Assembly (NCBI GenBank): GCA_021776785.1
Contig: JAJFFF010000053.1
Span: forward strand, 1-43,577
DNA length: 43,577 bases
Direction: 5' to 3'
Source of the DNA: Planctomycetota bacterium
Lineage (GTDB): Bacteria; Planctomycetota; PLA2
A program made the translations under genes and the position numbers. The first letter of the stretch is position 1; each line of letters opens with the position of its first letter. Below the pieces are notes generated by a model that was given only the letters and a program-made list of their open reading frames with translations, was not told the DNA's origin and did not search any database. Of this stretch, positions 23,370 to 32,083 are shown piece by piece.

Positions 23370-26281
23370 TATTCGTCCTCGTCTCCGTACTCGTAGTCGT
23401 CGTCTTTCTTAGCGCCGTCATCTTCACCGCAGCCGCAACCATCTTCGTCGGACTCGTCGTCCTCGTCGGGCTCCCACCATCCGCCGGAGTCGTCATCGTC
23501 GACCGATCCACCGTCCAAATCTTCTGCATCTTCATCCTCGTCCACAGGATCCGCGCGCGTATGGCGCGGCGGCCCGCCGAAGTTTTGGGTCATGAGGCGC
23601 CCCCAATGGCCGGTCCCCATCTCGGTCCATGCCGCCATCAACAGGTTGCGGTGATGACCGCTCGATCCGCACCAACTGTCGTGGGCGGCCTGGGCCGTCG
23701 TGGGCCCCATCGTGCAGTTTTCGGAGCGCCCGGCGTCGTACCCAGCCAGCCGCATGCGGTCATACGGCGTCCGTCGCCCCGGCGTGGGGCTGTAGTGACC
23801 GAAGTAGCCGAGCTCGGCCATCTCCTTGCAGTGGCCGCGGGAGCTGAGGACGAGTTTGTCGATGATGCGGGTCGGCCAGCGACCAAACATCATGCGGTAC
23901 TCGTTGGTAACGCGAACCTGTTCGCGTTCGACCGCGGTGATGTCGCCCTGCGCCACTTTGTTGTCTTCCATCACTTCGACCGAGTAGCGAAGCAACTCCG
24001 CTTCGGACGGCGAACGGAAGTACGTCCGTACCGTGAACTTTTTCCCGAGGTACGACTTCAAGAGGCGCACGCGGTTGGCTCGCTCGCCGATGCGAACGAG
24101 GCGTTTGCGCAGTTCCGCGGCGACCAGTTCGAACTCCGCGATCTGCTTCATGAGATCGCGGGGTTCGCCAATCTTGGTGAGAGACGGCTGATCCCAGAGC
24201 TCGCGTACGGCGGCGACGCGTGCATCAACGTCGCGCTGCACCTTGGTGTACTCCCCCATGCGGCCGGACCCGCGATAGGGATAGAAGTATCGTTTCTCGT
24301 CGAAGATCAGCTTCAGTGCGTACTGCCGCGCTTTGTCCACGGCCTCCTTGCGCTTGTGGACCTTCGACAGCTTGGAGAACACTTTGTGGTTCTCGATCTT
24401 CTCGAACGCCGTGGCAAGACGAAGTTCGAACTCCTTGATCTTGCGCTGCTCTTCGCGCCGGATGAACTCGCGGCGCGTGAGAATCTCGCGGCCGTCGACA
24501 ACGTAGCCGCCCTTCGGTACGGGCTCGGACCGCATGCGCGCGGCAACAAACGTGTCGAGTGCCTCGCGCTCGTTCGGCCTCTCGTAGCCCGCGGCCAAAG
24601 CACTCATCAGGCCGACCTGATAGCCCCACGAGTGAGAAAGCACGGCTAGGCCGAGGTGGCCCTGCGCCGCGGTTGTCTGCGCGGCGAGCGCGTGATACAG
24701 CGGCGCCGGCACCTCTTGCCACGTGTAGGCCTGTTCCTTGCCTTTGATGCGCACCACGACGCCGTCGGGCCCACCCGACAAGACGACCCACTTCTTGGCA
24801 ACCGCGCGACTCGGCCGTTTGCCGGCCGCCAGCAACGCGGTCGTCGCCTCATGCGTGGCCAGAGCCGCTTCGCATTCGCGCAGGCGCGCCTCGATCTCGT
24901 TGAGACCGCGCTCCTTGCGCGATCGCGCGCCCTCCAACAACGTGCGCATCTTCGTCACGGCGGTCGCATAGTCGCGCTGCGCGAGACGAGCGAGGTGCGT
25001 CTTCATCTCCCGTTCGGTGTTGACCCGCACGACCGTGCGCGGACGCACCGGCTTGCCTTCAACGCCGTCACGACGGGCGCGCTTGTAGAGCTGGATCCGC
25101 TCACGCAGCGAGCGCTCGACCGACGTGCCCTTGAATCGGCTGTGCTCCTTGCGCAGCATCGCAATCGCGCCGGCAAAGTCGTGCGCCGCTTCCAAACGCG
25201 ACGCCTCTTCAAACAGGTCGCTGCGCGCGGACGACGCCGCGTTCTCCAGCAACATGTTCGCTTCGATCACTTTGTCGCGGTAGGCGTGCGGCATGGGTGA
25301 CCACGTCGGATCGCCCGCCAGGAAAAACCACAGCTCGCGCGCCCGGGCGAACTCGCCTTTCGCGACGAGCTGATCAAACTCGCGGCGGATCGTGAGGAAA
25401 AACGAGGAGCGCTCCTTGTCGAGTTTGCCTTTCACCTCCACGAGCAAGCGGCGAATCGAAGACCGGCGGCTGACGGGCGCGGTCTGCTGAAGCTGCTCAA
25501 GACGCGCCACGGACTCGACCGGCGACAACCCTTCAACTTCGCGGCGCGGGTCATAGCCCGCGGGGGCCAACTTCAGGCGCTCGCGCGCGCCGTCTAACGC
25601 CTTCTCCACCGAGTCGGCGTACGACGATCCGGGGAAGTCATGAAGAAACGTGCGGCTGAGGCGAATGCGCTCCTTGTCGCCTTCGACTTTCATCAGGGCG
25701 TCGTAACGATCGGCTTCCGAGCCGCGCGGGTCTTCCTTGCCGCTTTGCGTGACGACAAACAAGATGATCCCGGCGAGCATCAAGCTCACCGCGCCGATGA
25801 GTTTCGTCGAACTGCTCTTGGCGTTGCCGCGACCGCGTCGCGCTTCCGCGCGTGCGCTCGCCGACATCGTCGCCGCGTTCGTCCCGTTCGACACGTTCGA
25901 CCCGTCGCCGTTCGCCGCGTCGGCGCGCGGCGTCTTTTGGGCCGACGAGCGGCGCGGCCTCGCCGCTGAAGGCGAGGGTGTGGCGACGACGGCGGCAGCT
26001 TCCCCGGCAAAAAGGATCCGCACGTCACCGATCGTCACGACATCGTCGGGAGAAAGCGCATGCGAGGTGATCGCGGTCCCATTGAGGCGCGTTCCGTTGC
26101 CGCTGTCGAGATCGCGCACGCGCCAGCCCGTTCCATCCGGCTCGATCACGCAGTGGCGGCGACTCGCCTTGATGTCTTTGATCAAGACATCGGTGTCGTC
26201 GCCCCGGCCCACAACGACCGGTGCATCGCCGAGAAAGACGGTTCGCTCATCGCCTTGAGAATAGACCTTCAAAAACGCCAT
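23369..26281 (-). CDS. FHA domain - membrane helix - CAP/SCP domain protein with acidic tail
   Basis: 970 aa. Residues 1-92 are an FHA domain (VVVGRGDDTDVLI, SRRHCVI, DLDSGNGTRLNG). After a Ser/Ala-rich linker and a basic patch (RRGRGNAKSSSTK) comes one membrane helix at about 161-179, predicting FHA inside and the rest outside. About 600 residues of charged helices follow. Residues about 784-904 are a CAP (SCP/PR-1) domain with its His and Glu residues: YFGHYSPTPGRRTPYDRM, SENCTMG and SGHHRNLLMAAWTEMGTGHW. The last 61 residues are extremely acidic (33 Asp or Glu) with a CGCG pair. FHA joined to CAP across a membrane is unusual. It is 14 bp downstream of the FHA sigma-54 activator gene. Confidence 0.88.
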   Translation of the reverse strand: MAFLKVYSQGDERTVFLGDAPVVVGRGDDTDVLIKDIKASRRHCVIEPDGTGWRVRDLDSGNGTRLNGTAITSHALSPDDVVTIGDVRILFAGEAAAVVATPSPSAARPRRSSAQKTPRADAANGDGSNVSNGTNAATMSASARAEARRGRGNAKSSSTKLIGAVSLMLAGIILFVVTQSGKEDPRGSEADRYDALMKVEGDKERIRLSRTFLHDFPGSSYADSVEKALDGARERLKLAPAGYDPRREVEGLSPVESVARLEQLQQTAPVSRRSSIRRLLVEVKGKLDKERSSFFLTIRREFDQLVAKGEFARARELWFFLAGDPTWSPMPHAYRDKVIEANMLLENAASSARSDLFEEASRLEAAHDFAGAIAMLRKEHSRFKGTSVERSLRERIQLYKRARRDGVEGKPVRPRTVVRVNTEREMKTHLARLAQRDYATAVTKMRTLLEGARSRKERGLNEIEARLRECEAALATHEATTALLAAGKRPSRAVAKKWVVLSGGPDGVVVRIKGKEQAYTWQEVPAPLYHALAAQTTAAQGHLGLAVLSHSWGYQVGLMSALAAGYERPNEREALDTFVAARMRSEPVPKGGYVVDGREILTRREFIRREEQRKIKEFELRLATAFEKIENHKVFSKLSKVHKRKEAVDKARQYALKLIFDEKRYFYPYRGSGRMGEYTKVQRDVDARVAAVRELWDQPSLTKIGEPRDLMKQIAEFELVAAELRKRLVRIGERANRVRLLKSYLGKKFTVRTYFRSPSEAELLRYSVEVMEDNKVAQGDITAVEREQVRVTNEYRMMFGRWPTRIIDKLVLSSRGHCKEMAELGYFGHYSPTPGRRTPYDRMRLAGYDAGRSENCTMGPTTAQAAHDSWCGSSGHHRNLLMAAWTEMGTGHWGRLMTQNFGGPPRHTRADPVDEDEDAEDLDGGSVDDDDSGGWWEPDEDDESDEDGCGCGEDDGAKKDDDYEYGDEDE

Positions 26282-26295
26282 ATTGCCTCTATCTC

Positions 26296-28323
26296 TTACG
26301 CCGGATAGCGAGGAATCTTTAGCGACTCCATCTTCGCATCCAGTGTCGGACGAGAAATTCCGAGTCGCCGGGCCACCGCACTCTTGTTGCCCTTCTCGGT
26401 GCGGAGGGCCTCCGTTATCAACGAACGCTCGACCTCACGGGTTGCTTCTTTTACGGCTTCTTTCAGCGACCGGCCGTGCCAGCGCGCCGCTTCGCCCGCC
26501 CCACGCACGGCCTCCGAGAGTGTTTCCGCCGTTATCTCTTCCTCGGCGAGCGTGCAGGCACGCAGGATTTCATTCTCCAACTCCCGCACGTTTCCGGGCC
26601 ATTCATATCTCTGTAACAACGACATCGCCGCCTTCGTAATCCGCGGCACCTTTCGCCCCTTCGCCTCGAACTCCTTCAGGAAGTGATCGATCAGAAGCGG
26701 GATATCTTCGGGGCGGCGTCGCAGCGCAGGGATCGGAACCTCGATGACGTGGATGCGATGATAGAGATCTTCGCGGAACGCGCCGCGACGAACTTGCTCG
26801 GCTAGATTTTTGTTGCTCGCGGTCACGATCCGAACATCGATGGGCGTCGTTTTCTTTCCGCCGACCGGTCGCACTTCGCGCTCTTGCAACACGCGCAACA
26901 ACTTGGCCTGCATGCCGAGCGGCATCTCCGCGACCTCGTCGAGAAACAGCGTCCCTGTGTCCGCGAGTTGAAACAGCCCCTTCTTGTCGGCGACCGCTCC
27001 CGTGAACGAACCCTTCGTGTGGCCAAACAGTTCGCTCTCGAAAAGCGGCTCCGGAATGGCCGCGCAGTTTTCGGAAACGAACGCCGCATGACGGCGCGGA
27101 CCGTTGAAGTGAATCGCGCGCGCCGCAAGCTCCTTACCGGAGCCGCTCTCGCCGTACAAAAACACGGGGACGTCACTGTCGGTAACGCGATCCAGGAGAA
27201 AAAACAGCTCGCGCATCACCGACGCGTCGCCGATGATCGCGTCGTACTGATACTTCGTGCGCGCTTCCGCGGACGCGCGCGCGTAGAGCGTTTTGACCTC
27301 ATGCAGCTCCGCTTCTTGCTGCTCCACGCGACCTCGCAGAGCCTTGTTGAGCTCCTCGATCTCCTTGCGCGCTTTACGCGCGTCTTCATGCAGAGATGCG
27401 TTTTTGAGCGCAATCGCGGCCTGATCCGCAAAGCTGATCAAAAACGGCAAGTCCTCGTGGCGAAACACGCCCCGCTCAAAGCGGTTGTCCAGATAGAGCG
27501 CGCCAAGGTGTTTTTTGCCCATCCGAATCGGCACGCAGACAACGGACCGCAGATACAGGGCACCCGTGTCGCCGTGGCTCCGAATCAGCGGATCTTCGTC
27601 CGCGTTGGTGCTCAGAATCGGTTGTCCTTCGCGCGCCACCGACTCGGCGACGCTCCGTGCGACACGAAACGTCGGCTTGCGCAAATCCTCAATCGAGAAA
27701 CTGCGCGCCACGCGAATGCGCCCCTCCTGCTGCCCCTCGAGCAGCATCAAAAAACCGCGCTCGGCGCCCGTCAACTCGACCACACTGTCGAGCATCAACG
27801 AGAGCAAGCGCGACAGATCGCGCTCGTCGGTAAGCCGTCGAATCCACGACACGAGTTTGCGCAGACGCTGCACTTCCGGATCGACCAGTGACTTCGCAAT
27901 CTCGCGCGACTTTTCGCCGAGCTTTTGCGCAGCGACTTCGCGGTCATCGTGTCCGGACGCGCGCAGGAACGACTCGAACGACGACTCCAGATCCAGATAG
28001 GCCTTGTCGGTTTTTTGACGCTGGCGACCGGTCGCGCGACGCGCTAACGGCTCCTCGAAACGAAACTCAAGCGTCCCGATCGCCAACACGTCGCCCGCTT
28101 TGAGTGCTTGGCGCCGGATCCGCTTGCCGTTTAGCCAGGTACCGTTGGCGCTCTCCAAATCGGAGACCCGATAGCCGTTCTTGGTGCGATCGATTCGGCA
28201 GTGCGCCGAGCTCGCTTTTCGATCGGAGACATGGACATCCGCAGCGGGCGAGCGACCCAGCACAACCGCGTCCTTCTCAATCGGGATCCGCAGATTCTGG
28301 TCGAGTTTGAGCAGGTGCGCCAT
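26296..28323 (-). CDS. Sigma-54-dependent activator with FHA and GAF sensor domains
   Basis: 675 aa. Domains in order: FHA (1-92; VVLGRSPAADVHVSD, SSAHCRI, DLESANGTWLNGK), linker, GAF (about 165-308; LTGAERGFLMLLEG, VCVPIRMGKKHLGALYLDN), a coiled coil (about 312-356), AAA+ (about 360-600) with Walker A GESGSGKE at 391-398, the sigma-54 contact loop as GSFTGA at 438-443 in place of the usual GAFTGA, and Walker B TLFLDEVAEMP; last comes a Fis-type helix-turn-helix (KSAVARRLGISRPTLDAKM). It should activate RpoN promoters when phosphothreonine binding or a GAF ligand permits. I found no clear sigma-54 promoter in the window. It heads the FHA gene group. Confidence 0.94.
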   Translation of the reverse strand: MAHLLKLDQNLRIPIEKDAVVLGRSPAADVHVSDRKASSAHCRIDRTKNGYRVSDLESANGTWLNGKRIRRQALKAGDVLAIGTLEFRFEEPLARRATGRQRQKTDKAYLDLESSFESFLRASGHDDREVAAQKLGEKSREIAKSLVDPEVQRLRKLVSWIRRLTDERDLSRLLSLMLDSVVELTGAERGFLMLLEGQQEGRIRVARSFSIEDLRKPTFRVARSVAESVAREGQPILSTNADEDPLIRSHGDTGALYLRSVVCVPIRMGKKHLGALYLDNRFERGVFRHEDLPFLISFADQAAIALKNASLHEDARKARKEIEELNKALRGRVEQQEAELHEVKTLYARASAEARTKYQYDAIIGDASVMRELFFLLDRVTDSDVPVFLYGESGSGKELAARAIHFNGPRRHAAFVSENCAAIPEPLFESELFGHTKGSFTGAVADKKGLFQLADTGTLFLDEVAEMPLGMQAKLLRVLQEREVRPVGGKKTTPIDVRIVTASNKNLAEQVRRGAFREDLYHRIHVIEVPIPALRRRPEDIPLLIDHFLKEFEAKGRKVPRITKAAMSLLQRYEWPGNVRELENEILRACTLAEEEITAETLSEAVRGAGEAARWHGRSLKEAVKEATREVERSLITEALRTEKGNKSAVARRLGISRPTLDAKMESLKIPRYPA

Positions 28324-28332
28324 GTAAAGGAA

Positions 28333-28390
28333 ATCTTACAGCGTGGAAGACCGCCTGCACAAGATGTAATAGCCCAACTACCGCTGTAAG
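28333..28390. promoter_or_regulatory. Promoter region with 9-bp inverted repeat upstream of the FHA activator gene
   Basis: On the minus strand TAAGAT (28333-28338) ends nine bases before ATG 28323, a possible -10 box for a leaderless transcript. Overlapping it, CTTACAGCG at 28335-28343 and its exact reverse complement CGCTGTAAG at 28382-28390 form an inverted repeat with a 38-bp spacer. Paired operator half-sites for autoregulation by the Fis-type protein are possible; that is inference. Confidence 0.4.
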
Positions 28391-28450
28391 GGCCTGTTCC
28401 GTGTCGTTTTGATGCGCTCGCGGAGCGCGGACCGGCGGTTGGTTTGTGCG

Positions 28451-28486
28451 CCCCGGTCCGGCGCGAGGATCCGCGCCGGACCGGGG
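28451..28486. terminator. Perfect 15-bp stem hairpin after the M16 peptidase gene
   Basis: CCCCGGTCCGGCGCG at 28451-28465 pairs exactly with 28472-28486 around the loop AGGATC. It follows the stop of the minus-strand peptidase gene by 18 bp. There is no T-run on either strand, so it is not a textbook intrinsic terminator; it may stabilise the 3' end or act as an atypical terminator. A smaller hairpin (GCGCTC GCG GAGCGC) lies near 28410-28426. The rest of the 181-bp gap holds only the inverted repeat described separately. Confidence 0.55.
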
Positions 28487-28504
28487 TTGACCGCACACTC
28501 GGTC

Positions 28505-31306
28505 TTAGCCCGGCCGCGCGATCACTTCGTAGTAGCGATCTTCAACGAAGTACTCCTTGGCGACGGCCAGGAGTTCGTCCCGCGTGATTGCCGCGTACTG
28601 CGCCTTCAGCTTTCCGATGTCTTCGGCCGTGCGCCCGTTGCTGATCATCGACGTCAACACGTTGAGCCAAAATGTCGGCAACTCGAATTGCTCGTCGAGG
28701 ACATTCGCAATCTTTTTGTGAACGGCGGCCATCTCATCATCGGTCGGAGGCGTCGTTAGGATCGCGAGCATCGTCTCTTTCGAGATCTTCGCGGCGGCAT
28801 CCACCTTGGCCGGGTCGGCCATAAACATCGCCGAGATGTTGCCCGTGCCGTCGTAATCCGAAGACGGAATCGAGCCGCATTGAATGGAGTAGGTCAGGCT
28901 TTTTTCTTCCCGCACCACCGTGTTGAGGCGCGTCGTCAAAATCTGCGACAAGAGATACAGCCGGCGTGATGTCACGCGATCTCCGCGCGGCGCTCCACGA
29001 AATCCGAGCCGCACCATCGATTGGGGCGTGATCGTCTTCACTTTGATGTGGCTGATCAACGGTCCCTTGTTGATCGTGACCTTGCGCTTCGCGTCCAAAT
29101 GCGTCGTCGAGAACGATCGCTTCGGCAGTGCGCCCAAGAACCGGCGCGCGAGATCTTCGGCGCGTTCCAGCGTGATATCGCCAACGATCGCGGCCTCAAT
29201 CGGGGCGGTCTTCAAAATGCGATCGAGCCACGCCTGCGCGTCCTTCACGGTAAGCGCCTTGAACTGCTCCGCCGACGGGAGCCCAAACCGCGGGTCGTCG
29301 CCCGTCAACACGTGACTGGCGCGCAGCCCCGCCTGTTGGGCCACCTGCGTTTCAATTCCCTTGACGAGCTGGAGCATCTGCGCGCGCCAACGCTCCAACG
29401 ACGGTCGAACGACGCGCGCCTCTGTCAACTTCAAGTGCAACAGACGGAACCCTTCGTCGATCTCTTGCGATGAACCGCGCAGCGAGACGTTGAACATGCT
29501 CTCGCCCGCCCCACCGCTGACGCCGAACTGCTTGCCGGTGAGCGCATCGCTCAATTCGGACGGCGAGTGCCGTTCCGTGGCGGCTGTCTGACGCTGCAAC
29601 GCGATGCCCGCGGCGAACGACAGCCCCCGCGTTTTGGCGTCTTCCTCTATGGCGCCGCCGTTAAACCGCACGTTGACGGAGACGCGGTCCTTTTGCACGT
29701 CCATCGTCTTGATGTGGACAACCACCCCGTTTTCCAACGTAAGCGTCGTAACCCCGGTCGTCTCTTCTGTGACCCGCGAGACGACGCTGACCGGCTCGGG
29801 GATGGGCGCGTACAGCTCCTTTTCCCCCTCGTCGATCTCGTCTTTTTTGACGTCCACCTTTTTGACTTCCGCCACCAACGCGAGGAGTTCCTCTTCTTTC
29901 GGCGGCGTGACGCCTTCTTTTTCCGGAATCGTCAACGTGACAAGCCCGACGTCGAACGCGAAGTTGCGCTGGAACGCGGCATGCACGTCCTTGGTGGTGA
30001 TCGTCGGCAGGATCTTCGCGAGCAGATCGCGAGACTGCGCGGGCGACATCGGCAAACGGCCTTCGCCCACCGCCGCGGCCATGCGCGCGAGATAGACGTT
30101 GGAGCGCGTCGTCGGCGCCATCCGTACGCTCCGATCGGCTTGCGACAAAAACGCTTTGCGCGCGGCGGCCAGTTCGCTCTCGGCAAACCCGTGCAGGTGT
30201 GCTTTGCGAACCTGCAACAAGAGGTCGCGCGCGCCCGCTTTCCACTTCGCCGTCTCGGTTCCGCATTGTGCATCGACCGAGCGGCGGTAGTTCATGAACG
30301 AGCTGACCGACGCGGACGCCGACTGATAGCTGACTTTGCCCTCCTGCAGCGCTTTGCGTAGCCGACGCCGCAGGATCCACGTGCTGGCGCGCTCCACCAC
30401 GGACTCGCGCAAGTCGCCGATGGTCTTCATCGACTTATACGGCTGCCAAATGCCGATGCTGAATTCCGCGCTCGTGAGTTCCGGGTCCTTCGCGATGGCC
30501 GCGCGCAGTTCGGTGTTTTCGGGAATCCCGTGCGCTCCATGGACCGCGGGCGTCTCCGCCGCTTTCCATCCGGAGAACGTCTTTTCGATCATCGGAACGA
30601 GAACCTTGGGATCGACGTCACCCGCGATCAGAAGCGTCGCGTTCTCGGGGCGGTACCACTTCTTGTAGTACGCAACGAAACGATCGCGCTTGGCTTCCTG
30701 GATCACCTTCACGAGTCCGATCGGAAACCGCTCGCTCAATCGCGAGCCGGGCGCGATGACCGGGAGGAGCTGCTCCAAGATGCGCATCTGCGCACCCGAG
30801 CGCGTGCGCTTCTCCTCCATAATTACGCCGCGTTCTTTTTCGATCTCGACTGGCTCGAAGAGCAGGCCGTTCGCGACGTCGCCGAAATACAGCAGCGTCT
30901 TTTCGATCGTCTCCTTGTTTGTGTTCGGAAGACTCATCACATACGCGGTCTGGTCAAACCCCGTGAACGCGTTCTGATGTTGGCCAAACACCATGCCCAT
31001 CGACTCGAAAAACTCCACCATCGAACCCGGCGGGAAGTGCTTCGAACCGTTGAACGCCATGTGCTCGATAAAATGCGCCAAGCCACGCTGATCGTCGGCT
31101 TCGTCGAGGGAACCGGAGCCGAAGCGCAACTGCATTTCGACGCGGCTCTCTGGGTTCTTGTTGGGCTTGATCCAGTAGACGAATCCGTTTTCGAGACGTC
31201 CGCGGACGCCGAGCGCGGGATCGATCGGGAGAGGCGCGTCGAGCGCGGGCGGCTTCTCCGCGAACGCAAGCATCGAGAACACGAGCAGGAGAGACAATCG
31301 CTTCAT
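28505..31306 (-). CDS. M16 family zinc metallopeptidase, exported
   Basis: 933 aa from ATG 31306. The N-terminus KRLSLLLVFSMLAFAEKPP is a signal peptide with cleavage near residue 16, no lipobox Cys. The M16 (insulinase/pitrilysin) zinc site is inverted as expected: HFIEH at 78-82 with a third Glu ligand at about 158 in EIEKERGVIMEEKR. The length fits the two-half clamshell form with four M16 modules; the second half carries the RLGFRGAPRGDR and RLNTVVREEKSLTYSI type motifs. It is probably periplasmic. A TATCGT box lies six bases before the start (31313-31318); ATG 31333 (giving MASPSYRLGMKR) is an alternative. It lies upstream of the FHA gene group on the same strand, separated by a hairpin. 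Confidence 0.93.
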   Translation of the reverse strand: MKRLSLLLVFSMLAFAEKPPALDAPLPIDPALGVRGRLENGFVYWIKPNKNPESRVEMQLRFGSGSLDEADDQRGLAHFIEHMAFNGSKHFPPGSMVEFFESMGMVFGQHQNAFTGFDQTAYVMSLPNTNKETIEKTLLYFGDVANGLLFEPVEIEKERGVIMEEKRTRSGAQMRILEQLLPVIAPGSRLSERFPIGLVKVIQEAKRDRFVAYYKKWYRPENATLLIAGDVDPKVLVPMIEKTFSGWKAAETPAVHGAHGIPENTELRAAIAKDPELTSAEFSIGIWQPYKSMKTIGDLRESVVERASTWILRRRLRKALQEGKVSYQSASASVSSFMNYRRSVDAQCGTETAKWKAGARDLLLQVRKAHLHGFAESELAAARKAFLSQADRSVRMAPTTRSNVYLARMAAAVGEGRLPMSPAQSRDLLAKILPTITTKDVHAAFQRNFAFDVGLVTLTIPEKEGVTPPKEEELLALVAEVKKVDVKKDEIDEGEKELYAPIPEPVSVVSRVTEETTGVTTLTLENGVVVHIKTMDVQKDRVSVNVRFNGGAIEEDAKTRGLSFAAGIALQRQTAATERHSPSELSDALTGKQFGVSGGAGESMFNVSLRGSSQEIDEGFRLLHLKLTEARVVRPSLERWRAQMLQLVKGIETQVAQQAGLRASHVLTGDDPRFGLPSAEQFKALTVKDAQAWLDRILKTAPIEAAIVGDITLERAEDLARRFLGALPKRSFSTTHLDAKRKVTINKGPLISHIKVKTITPQSMVRLGFRGAPRGDRVTSRRLYLLSQILTTRLNTVVREEKSLTYSIQCGSIPSSDYDGTGNISAMFMADPAKVDAAAKISKETMLAILTTPPTDDEMAAVHKKIANVLDEQFELPTFWLNVLTSMISNGRTAEDIGKLKAQYAAITRDELLAVAKEYFVEDRYYEVIARPG

Positions 31307-31375
31307 CCCTAGACGATACGAGGGGGAGGCCATGGTGCCCAATTTCGTCCCCGGCAAACGCCACCATAGCGCGAG

Positions 31376-32083
31376 ATGAGTGGGCTGGACCTCAACGTTA
31401 GTCGCATCGTGAGCGCAACCGAGCGGTTGGTGCACCGCATCGAAGAACGCTTTCCGCAACGCCAACTCCCCCAGATCGCGCAACGCCTCCACCGCGTCGC
31501 GCTCGCCACGGCCGGGCGCGCGGCGGCCATCCGTCAGCCCCACACGCTGCTGCGAATCGGAACCGGCGTCCTCATTGCCGCCATCCCGTTCAGTCTCGGC
31601 GCCGCTCTCTGGATGGTGGATCTAGAGGTCAACGTCGCGGGCATGCATGACGCTGTCAGCTTTTTTCAGACGTCGATCCAGAGCCTCGTTTACATCGGAA
31701 TTGCGATCGCGTTTTTGACAACGCTTGAGACAAAGCTGAAACGCACGCGCGCCATGGACGCCCTTCACGAACTTCGCATCCTGGCGCACTTGGTTGACAT
31801 GCATCAGCTCGACAAGGACCCGGTGTATCTGCTCGCCCGCGAAGGCAAGCGCACAAAAAGTTCGCCGGAGCGGGGGCTCGACGCGTTCGAACTCAACCGG
31901 TACCTCGACTACTGCTCGGAGATGCTAGCGCTGATCGGCAAGATCGCGGCACTGTACAGCCAACACGTTACCGATGCGGTGTCGCTCAACGCGTCGGATC
32001 AGCTCGAAGGTCTAACGACCGACCTCAGCCGCAAGATCTGGCAAAAAGTTATTTTGCTCGATCGCGCGCTCGTTCCCGGATAG
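31376..32083 (+). CDS. Two-helix membrane protein, function unknown
   Basis: 235 aa. An amphipathic N-terminal region (HRIEERFPQRQLPQIAQRL) is followed by two membrane helices at about 58-81 (LLRIGTGVLIAAIPFSLGAALWMV) split by a short loop from 99-117 (SIQSLVYIGIAIAFLTTLE). The cytoplasmic C-terminal half has the motif ELRILAHLVDMHQLDKDP, which I associate with a family of uncharacterised bacterial membrane proteins, and ends LTTDLSRKIWQKVILLD. No function can be assigned. It is divergent from the M16 peptidase gene (69-bp gap) and its 3' end overlaps the convergent glycosyltransferase gene by 35 bp. Confidence 0.8.
   Translation: MSGLDLNVSRIVSATERLVHRIEERFPQRQLPQIAQRLHRVALATAGRAAAIRQPHTLLRIGTGVLIAAIPFSLGAALWMVDLEVNVAGMHDAVSFFQTSIQSLVYIGIAIAFLTTLETKLKRTRAMDALHELRILAHLVDMHQLDKDPVYLLAREGKRTKSSPERGLDAFELNRYLDYCSEMLALIGKIAALYSQHVTDAVSLNASDQLEGLTTDLSRKIWQKVILLDRALVPG

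Noticed and set aside
22128..23396. Plus-strand open frame of 422 codons opposite the FHA-membrane protein gene
   Set aside because: Antisense shadow; low-complexity Arg/Val-rich product with no motif.
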